Shown here: positions 5,551-10,665 of the stretch, piece after piece
Layout of the letters: each line of letters starts with the position of its first letter
How positions within the stretch are numbered: position 1 is the stretch's first letter
Assembly: GCA_029267455.1 (NCBI GenBank)
Contig: JAJUIX010000024.1
Span: forward strand, 1-10,665
DNA length: 10,665 nt
Direction of reading: 5' to 3'
Source: Enteractinococcus sp.
Lineage (GTDB): Bacteria > Actinomycetota > Actinomycetes > Actinomycetales > Micrococcaceae
Program-made: the position numbers and the translations under genes
The notes under the pieces: model-generated
Told to the model about the DNA's origin: nothing
What the model saw: only the letters and a program-made list of their open reading frames with translations
The model's database searches: none

Positions 5551-6234
5551 GTGTTGAAGTCTCAGCCCACAGAGGAACGCGTTGATGTCAGCTATTCTGG
5601 GGCAATGACCACATCAAAGCATCTAGATGCCATTGACATGGCGAAGCATCGTCGTCGACCGCTGGAAGATACCCCGCACACACGGGCATATGTTGAGATG
5701 TTGAGCGAAGTCGCAGCATTTCATGACGCCTTAGTGCAGGCCAATCCGAGTCGCGAATTGCTAGATCAGATGACGGCGTCGTTGGCGGAAATGCGCACCA
5801 GATTAGCGAATCACCTAGTGGCAGAGCATGAGCGTTGGTACGCTCGAGGCGAGTTGAGTGGTTCAAAGACCCAGGTGTTGATGCCTTCGTTGACACTCGA
5901 GCACGTCGATGATGTGACACTGCGTGCCCACACCGTCGTGGGGGAGTATTTCATGGGTTTGAACGGAGCCATGCACGGTGGTGTAGTCTCCGTATTATTC
6001 GATACGGCCATGGGTCGCTTGGCCATGGGGACCGTCTCACGAACCTGCCGTACCGCGTATTTGACGACGCAGTATCGAAGTATTACGCCGATAGGCAAGC
6101 GCTTAGAGTTGAGTGCCACGGTGGACTCCGTGGAGGGTCGCAAGCGGTTTATTTCTGCACAATTATGGCACGAAGACACTCTGTGTGCTGAAGCTGACGC
6201 GTTATTTGTTGAGCTGCTTCCCGGACAACAATAA
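5551..6234 (+). CDS. PaaI-family hotdog-fold thioesterase
   Basis: 227 residues from a GTG start. The C-terminal half (about 105-225) is a hotdog domain of the PaaI/acyl-CoA thioesterase type. It carries the signature NGAMHGGVVSVLFD with HGG at 142-144 and the likely catalytic Asp151. The family hydrolyses acyl-CoA or aromatic acyl-CoA thioesters in the cytosol; the substrate here is unknown. The N-terminal 100 residues are a charged helical extension absent from the short PaaI proteins of about 140 residues. The start is uncertain: GTG 5551 directly abuts TAGGGAG, TTG 5554 is slightly better spaced, and ATG 5605 (209 residues) has only TGGGG upstream. It is divergent from LuxR paralogue 2 and convergent, with an 18-base gap, with the broken propeller gene. 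No terminator was seen in that gap. Confidence 0.88.
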   Translation: MLKSQPTEERVDVSYSGAMTTSKHLDAIDMAKHRRRPLEDTPHTRAYVEMLSEVAAFHDALVQANPSRELLDQMTASLAEMRTRLANHLVAEHERWYARGELSGSKTQVLMPSLTLEHVDDVTLRAHTVVGEYFMGLNGAMHGGVVSVLFDTAMGRLAMGTVSRTCRTAYLTTQYRSITPIGKRLELSATVDSVEGRKRFISAQLWHEDTLCAEADALFVELLPGQQ

Positions 6235-6252
6235 GTCTGGACGAGGGACCGT

Positions 6253-7149
6253 TTAGGAATCTTGAATGAGATTGAGCCCGGTGACCGGGTATCCAAGGTC
6301 CACCGCAATGTGTGTGTCCACACCTGGGTGTCCCGGACCGGGGACCACCCAGATGCGCCCGCCCAAATCAGCCACATAGACTAGTTTTTCGTTGCTATCC
6401 ACTGCCAGACCAATGGGGTCTTGGAAATTATCGGCCAGTACTTCTGGTTCTTCACCTTTTTGACCAGGGGGCGGAACCGCAGCACGATTGAGGGAATCGC
6501 CCCCGGGTTGGCGGCCACGATCAGTCCAGAATAACCGGCCGTCATCGAGCTCCAGGTCAATCGGGGCGGGCAGTTTATCCTAGAGCAGTTCGATATCGGT
6601 GCGGTTTTCTGCGGTTTCGCCTTCTGGAATTTCTAAACCGGCGCGCAGGATTTTACCGTCGCCACCTTGCGCTGAGCCCTTTTGCGACCAGTAGATGTGC
6701 CCGTTGTCTTCATCGATTGCCACACCGACGATCCAGTCGCCTTCGTCACCTGAGCCGTCGTATTTCACCACATCGCGCACTCCGGTGCCATCAGGGCGGG
6801 CGGTGGACAGTGCAAAGCCCTCCCGGTTGCCCCAATAGAGGTTGCCAGCGCTATCAAGCGCGAGCTGTTTTCCGGTGGTCGTCCCACCGGTCGGGACGAT
6901 GTCACGACGATTGGTTCCGTCGACGTCAATGGCATGAACGCCGCCGTCGATGCGGTCGTAGATGCCTTCGCCATAGATATTGGCGCCGGTGCGCTGTCCC
7001 ATGGTCGTCCAGTAAATGGTGGAGCCATCGCACACAATGCCATCCGGGTGCAGGCCTGTTTCGGTGAGGATAACTCGGCGCGAGCCTGTGGGCAGGTCAA
7101 TCATTTCAATCCGAGGGCCGTCGCGAGCTAGCGCAAGTAATTGGACCAT
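6253..7149 (-). pseudogene. YWTD-repeat beta-propeller gene broken by an in-frame TAG
   Basis: The frame from ATG 7149 (AGGAG seven bases upstream) encodes 189 residues, meets TAG at 6580-6582, then continues in the same frame for 108 codons to TAA at 6253. Blade motifs lie on both sides of the stop: IYWTT, LYWGN and IYWSQ before it, LFWTD and VYVAD after it. One gene of about 298 codons is therefore interrupted by a single nonsense codon, with no frameshift. Such LDL-receptor-class-B or SMP-30/NHL-like propellers are mostly small-molecule hydrolases or binding proteins of uncertain substrate; no signal peptide is seen. A truncated 189-residue product could still be made but would lack the last blades. 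An upstream in-frame extension to 7248 runs through the terminator at 7208-7250 and is not used. Sequencing error or stop-codon readthrough are the alternatives. Confidence 0.85.
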
Positions 7150-7203
7150 AATGAAGCTCCTGATAACGCTACGAAACCGGCCGACTGTAGTTTTGTAGAG
7201 AAA

Positions 7204-7250
7204 AACAACGTGGGCCTCGCATCGCCGTCGCTGCGATTCGAGGCCCACGT
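7204..7250 (-). terminator. Terminator of the MFS transporter operon
   Basis: A perfect 12-bp stem (7208-7219 with 7239-7250) continues, after one mismatch, into 5 bp more (7221-7225 with 7233-7237). On the minus strand it is followed by TTGTTTTTCTC. It lies 35 bases past the small membrane protein gene and ends that transcript. Confidence 0.9.
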
Positions 7251-7284
7251 GTGTGGAAACATGCGCTCCAAGAGGGGTATGAGT

Positions 7285-7443
7285 TTATTCGGTGAATAGC
7301 GCTGCGGCTTTAATGGCGGTGTCCACGAGGCCGTAGCCTAGGCCCATGATGACCACGAGCGCCAAAATGACGGCGACGGCGCGGTAGGTATTGCTGACAT
7401 CATCGGCTGTGGTGGCTTCGGTGAACTGTGGTGAGGTACTCAT
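7285..7443 (-). CDS. 52-residue single-span membrane protein paired with the MFS transporter
   Basis: Starts ATG 7443 with AGGAG eight bases upstream, overlapping the end of the transporter gene; stops TAA 7285. It has a soluble N-terminus of about 20 residues (MSTSPQFTEATTADDVSNTY), one hydrophobic segment (about 22-40, AVAVILALVVIMGLGYGLV) and a short tail ending LFTE. It lies 12 bases after the MFS stop and before the shared terminator, so it is co-transcribed. Small membrane proteins of this kind are found behind OFA-type permeases in actinobacteria and are annotated as transporter small subunits; the name here is by context and recall, not by search. It probably stabilises or modulates the permease. 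Confidence 0.85.
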   Translation of the reverse strand: MSTSPQFTEATTADDVSNTYRAVAVILALVVIMGLGYGLVDTAIKAAALFTE

Positions 7444-7455
7444 AATCAGTTACTC

Positions 7456-8799
7456 CTAATGTTTGTTGTCGTGTTCAATGGTATGTTTCTCGGCCACCGG
7501 ACGCATCAGGAGGTTGGCAATCAGCCCGATTGCGAGGAGTCCAACCATGATGAACATAGACAGGCTGTACAGCTCGGGTCCTTCTTTGCCCGCAGCGGCC
7601 TGCGCTTCGACCACGGTATTGACGATCAGTGGCCCGGCGACGCCAGCTGCTGCCCACGCGGTGAGGATCCTGCCGTGAATAGCGCCGACCTGGTAGTACC
7701 CGAACATGTCACGCAGGTAGGCCGGCATGGTCGAGAAGCCACCGCCGTAGAAGGACAGGATGAAGACCGCTGCCAGGATGAACAGGATCAGTGAGCTGTT
7801 GCCGATGAGCGCGAGCAGCAGATACAGCACCAGACCGACACCAAGATACAGCAGGTAGATGGGCTTGCGTCCGATGTGGTCGGAGGTCGCGGACCACACG
7901 AAACGACCGGCCATATTGGCCAGTGACAAAATACCGACGAAGCCTGCAGCGGCTGCGGCGGTGACGGCCGGGAAGTAGTCCTGAATCATCGGGGCCGCGT
8001 TTTCCAGGATCCCGATGCCTGCGGTCACGTTGGTAAAGAGGATGATCCACAAGAACCAGAACTGCGGGGTCTTCAAAGCCTGGTTCGCAGAGACGTTCAG
8101 GTCGGTCTGCATTGCCGTACCCTTGGCTTCCGAAGGGTCCCAGCCTTCGGGCTTCCAATCCGGGTGGGGTAGGCGAATCACATAGGCACCGGCGGCGATG
8201 ATGACCGCATAGCTCAGCGCCAGGGTGATGAAGGTGGGGACCAGTCCTGCAGCAAGGTTCTCAGTCTCTGTACCGCCTCCGAAAAGCGCCATCAGCGAGT
8301 TCGACAGCGGGCTTGCGATGAGCGCTCCGCCGCCGAAGCCCATGATCGCTAAACCGGTTGCCAGGCCTGGGCGGTCCGGGAACCATTTCATCAGCGTTGA
8401 AACTGGCGCAATGTAGCCGATCCCGAGACCGATACCGCCGATAAAGCCATAACCGAAGTACACCAACCATAACTGTCCGGTGGAGATACCGAAGGCAGCG
8501 ACGAAGAAACCGAGGACCCATGCGATTCCCGCCAGGATCATGGACTTTCGCGGGCCAGCCCGTTCTACCCAGGTCCCACCGAAGGCGGCAGACAGTCCCA
8601 ACATCCCAATGGCGACCGAAAAGATCCAGCCGACCGAAACCTCGCCCACATCAAAGTGAGCCATCAAGGGAATCTTGAAAACACTGAAAGCATAGACCTG
8701 TCCAATGGACAGGTGGATTGCTAACGCTGCGGCGGGGATAAACCATCGATTGAATTGTTTCGGAGCGATGATCGCAGATTTGTCCAAAACGCTGGCCAT
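7456..8799 (-). CDS. OFA-family MFS transporter
   Basis: A 447-residue inner-membrane permease with about 12 membrane segments. N-terminal WFIPAAALAIHLSIGQVYAFS (residues 19-39) and the GTWVERAGPRKS loop (75-86) fit the oxalate/formate antiporter-like (OFA) branch of the major facilitator superfamily. The central loop PHPDWKPEGWDP (211-222) is typical of that branch. The second-half signature WSATSDHIGRKP (302-313) and a Gly-rich segment GFGGGA (154-159) are also present. Known OFA members move small mono- or dicarboxylates such as oxalate, formate or pyruvate; the substrate here is not readable. Start ATG 8799 has GAGAGGA upstream. It is the first gene of a two-gene operon with its own consensus promoter and a strong terminator. 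Confidence 0.94.
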   Translation of the reverse strand: MASVLDKSAIIAPKQFNRWFIPAAALAIHLSIGQVYAFSVFKIPLMAHFDVGEVSVGWIFSVAIGMLGLSAAFGGTWVERAGPRKSMILAGIAWVLGFFVAAFGISTGQLWLVYFGYGFIGGIGLGIGYIAPVSTLMKWFPDRPGLATGLAIMGFGGGALIASPLSNSLMALFGGGTETENLAAGLVPTFITLALSYAVIIAAGAYVIRLPHPDWKPEGWDPSEAKGTAMQTDLNVSANQALKTPQFWFLWIILFTNVTAGIGILENAAPMIQDYFPAVTAAAAAGFVGILSLANMAGRFVWSATSDHIGRKPIYLLYLGVGLVLYLLLALIGNSSLILFILAAVFILSFYGGGFSTMPAYLRDMFGYYQVGAIHGRILTAWAAAGVAGPLIVNTVVEAQAAAGKEGPELYSLSMFIMVGLLAIGLIANLLMRPVAEKHTIEHDNKH

Positions 8800-9387
8800 A
8801 GCGTCCTCTCAATACAGGTAGTCAAACGGTTAGCTTGAACTGTCAATCAACGCGAGCCTATTTTACGTCTATGTGAGTGTCAACGGTCATTCGTTCAATA
8901 TGCGGGTTTTTGATGTTTCAAGGTTAACCCAAGGCGGTTTTGTAACCTAGGGGTAGCTCTAGCGAGGAAGCGTCTGTCCAACAAGGTAGGTTTCAAAAAA
9001 AGACTCAGGGTTCCTACCGTGCTCAACATGGGAAATTTTGGATCGTGGATATCCCAACAATGCAGTTCCTGATGATGGTGAGCCGAGGAGATGACGGCAT
9101 GGACCACGGCTTGAGACACATCCCGGTGGTCCTAGAGGAAGTTGGACTCGAAACCACGAAGTGTACTGCTCTGACTCACGAAAAACCGCGGCTGGTAGGC
9201 TTCCAGCCTGCTATGCCGGTCCGTCAAATAGCGAATTTACTTGCTGTTTACACGCTCGATGTGGCGTGTTTTCGTGTTTCGGTGTTTGTCGTGCTATCTG
9301 TGGTTAACGGTTCCTATTGTCGGAACACTCATAACTCATGACGAACACCACGGCTCAACCTAGGAGCCCCTACCAAGAGGAGTGGCA
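8800..9387. other. Long intergenic region, no recognised gene
   Basis: 588 bases between two divergent genes. The left 84 bases hold the MFS promoter. The rest has no recognised gene. One frame on the plus strand (9099-9341, 80 codons, ATG preceded by GAGGAG) is possible, but the product resembles nothing known and has many Cys, His and Val without pattern. A 6-bp hairpin GGCTGG/CCAGCC lies at 9190-9208. An inverted repeat GTTCC-N7-GGAAC lies just upstream of the DUF4282 gene, where its promoter should be. No clear -35/-10 pair was found for that gene. Confidence 0.5.
8855..8883 (-). promoter_or_regulatory. Promoter of the MFS transporter operon
   Basis: On the minus strand, TTGACA (8878-8883, exact -35 consensus) and TAGGCT (8855-8860) are separated by 17 bases. 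The expected transcript start leaves a leader of about 50 bases before ATG 8799. Confidence 0.65.
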
Positions 9388-9831
9388 TTGACTCAGCAGC
9401 CTCCACATGACCCGAATAATCCTGGATATATCCCACCGCAACCACCGGGTGGTTCCCAGCAGCCAGGCCAGGGTGGTTCGCAGCGCGGTTCGAACGTCAA
9501 CTCCGCGGAAGCGAAAGGATTCTTTGCAGGACTCTTCGACCTGAGCTTCCAGAGTTTCGTGACACTGAAATTCGCGAAGTTTATCTACATCATCGTGATG
9601 GTCGTCATCGCGCTGTGGGCGCTGTTCGGCTGGCTCATCGGCTCGATCATCCTGATGACTCAAGAACCGCTCATGGGTCTGCTGGGACTACTACTCGGCT
9701 GGATTCCGATGCTGTTAGCGCTCATCTTTGCCCGCATCACGCTCGAATTTTACGTCGCGATGGCACGCACCGCCCAAAACACCAGTGCCAGCCGGGTTGA
9801 GCTTGAGCGCATCCGCTCAATGAACGGCTAG
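9388..9831 (+). CDS. DUF4282 domain membrane protein
   Basis: 147 residues from TTG 9388, chosen because AGAGGAG ends five bases before it; the GTG at 9382 lies inside that ribosome site. The first 35 or so residues are rich in Pro, Gly and Gln. A conserved junction FFAGLFDLSFQSFVTLKFAK follows, then two hydrophobic segments (FIYIIVMVVIALWALFGWLI and LMGLLGLLLGWIPMLLALIF) and a short cytosolic tail with RITLEFYVAMARTAQNT. This layout is that of the actinobacterial DUF4282 family, whose function is unknown. It is a single gene with its own terminator, so the context gives no further clue. Confidence 0.88.
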   Translation: MTQQPPHDPNNPGYIPPQPPGGSQQPGQGGSQRGSNVNSAEAKGFFAGLFDLSFQSFVTLKFAKFIYIIVMVVIALWALFGWLIGSIILMTQEPLMGLLGLLLGWIPMLLALIFARITLEFYVAMARTAQNTSASRVELERIRSMNG

Positions 9832-9866
9832 TTCTCCCTACGACGTCGTATAAGGCGCTCGCCGAA

Positions 9867-9905
9867 GGTCCTGATCCCGAAGGTTTCTCGGGGTCAGGAT
9901 CTTTT
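9867..9905 (+). terminator. Terminator of the DUF4282 gene
   Basis: A 14-bp stem (9867-9880 with 9888-9901, with two G-T pairs) with a 7-nt loop, followed by TTTT at 9902-9905. It lies 35 bases past the stop codon. A 12-bp palindrome TACGACGTCGTA (9839-9850) sits between the stop codon and this hairpin. Confidence 0.88.
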
Positions 9906-9967
9906 GCTATACAGCCTTTTATCAGATGGTTCATGACTGTTTTTGAGCGGAACATAAGCTCGCCGTC

Positions 9968-9991
9968 AGAAACGTTTCTTAGAGTAGAAAC
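9968..9991. repeat. AGAAAC inverted repeat set
   Basis: AGAAACGTTTCT (9968-9979) is a perfect 12-bp palindrome, followed six bases later by another AGAAAC (9986-9991). The second arm can therefore pair with either neighbour. It lies in the convergent gap between the DUF4282 and acetoacetyl-CoA synthetase genes. The role is unknown. Confidence 0.35.
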
Positions 9992-10021
9992 ATCCTCTTC
10001 GAGGTGTGAGTGATGAGAGTG

Positions 10022-10052
10022 TGAGGCCCCGGATTCCAGTTCCGGGGCCTCA
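10022..10052 (-). terminator. Hairpin behind the acetoacetyl-CoA synthetase gene
   Basis: A perfect 12-bp GC-rich stem (10022-10033 with 10041-10052) with a 7-nt loop, 16 bases past the stop of the synthetase gene. No T-tract follows on the minus strand, so it may end transcription weakly or protect the mRNA 3' end. Confidence 0.6.
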
Positions 10053-10068
10053 TTCATTGAAGTTTCGC

Positions 10069-10665
10069 TCATGACGACGTCAAACGTTGCTTCGCAAGTT
10101 CCACGAACTCGTCGATCACCTCCGGGTTCGCGAGTGCGTCTCGGTTTAGCGCACTCGAAGCATCCCCGGTGGTAAATAATCTTTTGAGGGGCACTTCGAC
10201 GCGCTTGCCGCTGTGGGTGACCGGGATGGCCGAGACCGCAATGATTTCATCGGGTACGTGCCGCACGGACGCTTTGGAACGGATCGCTTCGATAATTCGA
10301 GTCCGCAGCTCTTGGGTCAGCTCGGCGTCGTCGGCCAGTTGGACAAACAGCGGCATCCAGTAGCCGCCGTTGGGTTCTTCGACCCCGATGACGGTGGATT
10401 CGGCGACTTCGGGGATATCGCCCAGGGCCGCATAAATTTCGGCGGTGCCCAGGCGGACACCCTGGCGGTTGAGTGTCGCATCGGAGCGGCCTTTGACAAT
10501 GAAACTGCCGCGCGAGGTTTGGATGACCCAGTCGCCGTGCGCCCACACGCCATGCGGGTATTGTTCAGTCGATGGGAAGCGCTCGAAATAGGTTTCGCGG
10601 TAGCGCTGCCGGTGTTCATCATTCCACAAGGAGGTAGGCATCGACGGCATTGGCTCGGTGATGAC
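10069..10665 (-). CDS. Acetoacetyl-CoA synthetase, C-terminal part
   Basis: The gene runs off the right edge; 198 C-terminal residues are present. The enzyme activates acetoacetate to acetoacetyl-CoA with ATP and CoA in the cytosol. It belongs to the ANL (acyl-CoA synthetase) superfamily and is normally about 650 residues. Visible marks are ITEPMPSMPTSLWNDE near the edge, the hinge and C-domain motif GRSDATLNRQGVRLG, the GGYWMPLFVQL segment, and the catalytic Lys region THSGKRVEVPLKRL. PMPSMP and the DATLNRQGVRLG motif separate it from ordinary acetyl-CoA synthetases. The frame is intact to TGA at 10069. The link to the OFA permease and the thioesterase in the window is thematic only, since each has its own transcript. 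Confidence 0.92.
   Translation of the reverse strand, partial: VITEPMPSMPTSLWNDEHRQRYRETYFERFPSTEQYPHGVWAHGDWVIQTSRGSFIVKGRSDATLNRQGVRLGTAEIYAALGDIPEVAESTVIGVEEPNGGYWMPLFVQLADDAELTQELRTRIIEAIRSKASVRHVPDEIIAVSAIPVTHSGKRVEVPLKRLFTTGDASSALNRDALANPEVIDEFVELAKQRLTSS

Noticed and set aside
6272..6290. CCCGGTGACCGGG as a terminator between convergent genes
   Set aside because: It lies inside the propeller coding sequence, has a two-base centre and no T-run.
7150..7248. N-terminal extension of the propeller gene to 7248
   Set aside because: It would run through the terminator hairpin of the MFS operon, and ATG 7149 has a proper ribosome site.
8895..9119. 74-codon minus-strand frame
   Set aside because: No ribosome site or family resemblance; probably a chance frame in the intergenic region.
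9045..9341. 98-codon plus-strand frame beginning at GTG
   Set aside because: No recognisable domain and an odd composition. Only the shorter version from ATG 9099 has a ribosome site, which is mentioned in the gap entry but not called.

Overview
The window looks like chromosomal DNA from a moderate-G+C actinobacterium of the order Micrococcales, probably a Micrococcaceae relative. This rests on actinobacterial-type tRNAs, a Pro/Gly-rich DUF4282 membrane protein, an actinobacterial acetoacetyl-CoA synthetase, an OFA-type MFS permease followed by a 52-residue membrane peptide, and the use of GTG and TTG starts. The genus cannot be fixed from the sequence alone.

Layout, left to right. (1) 1-1176: a FadR-subfamily GntR regulator on the minus strand with a strong hairpin behind it. 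Its upstream region holds three TTGTCTG repeats, one of which completes a FadR-type operator. (2) 1177-5436: a duplicated unit. Each copy has tRNA-Glu(TTC), tRNA-Asp(GTC) and tRNA-Phe(GAA) on the plus strand, facing a roughly 518-residue LuxR-type regulator on the minus strand. The two tRNA trios are identical in the mature sequences and have identical spacer lengths (46 and 61 nt). All three tRNAs are displaced by exactly 2344 bases. The spacers and the two LuxR proteins have diverged; the proteins are roughly half identical by eye. Two hairpins in the spacers keep their pairing through compensatory changes. (3) 5551-6234: a PaaI-type hotdog thioesterase on the plus strand, divergent from the second LuxR gene. 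(4) 6253-7149: a YWTD-repeat beta-propeller gene on the minus strand, broken by one in-frame TAG. (5) 7208-8883: a clear transcription unit on the minus strand, with a consensus promoter, an OFA-family MFS transporter, a 52-residue single-span membrane protein 12 bases downstream, and a strong terminator. (6) 8884-9387: non-coding or unrecognised. (7) 9388-9831: a DUF4282 membrane protein on the plus strand with its own terminator. (8) 10069 to the right edge: the C-terminal part of acetoacetyl-CoA synthetase on the minus strand.

Several genes point to carboxylate and acyl-CoA metabolism: a carboxylate-type permease, a thioesterase, acetoacetate activation and a GntR/FCD regulator. Most are separate transcription units, so a joint pathway is not shown. 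The most unusual feature is the tandem tRNA-trio/LuxR unit. The LuxR proteins have the helical-repeat and HTH parts seen at the C-terminus of MalT/LAL regulators, but no NTP-binding domain. No CRISPR array, insertion sequence, integrase or phage gene was seen.
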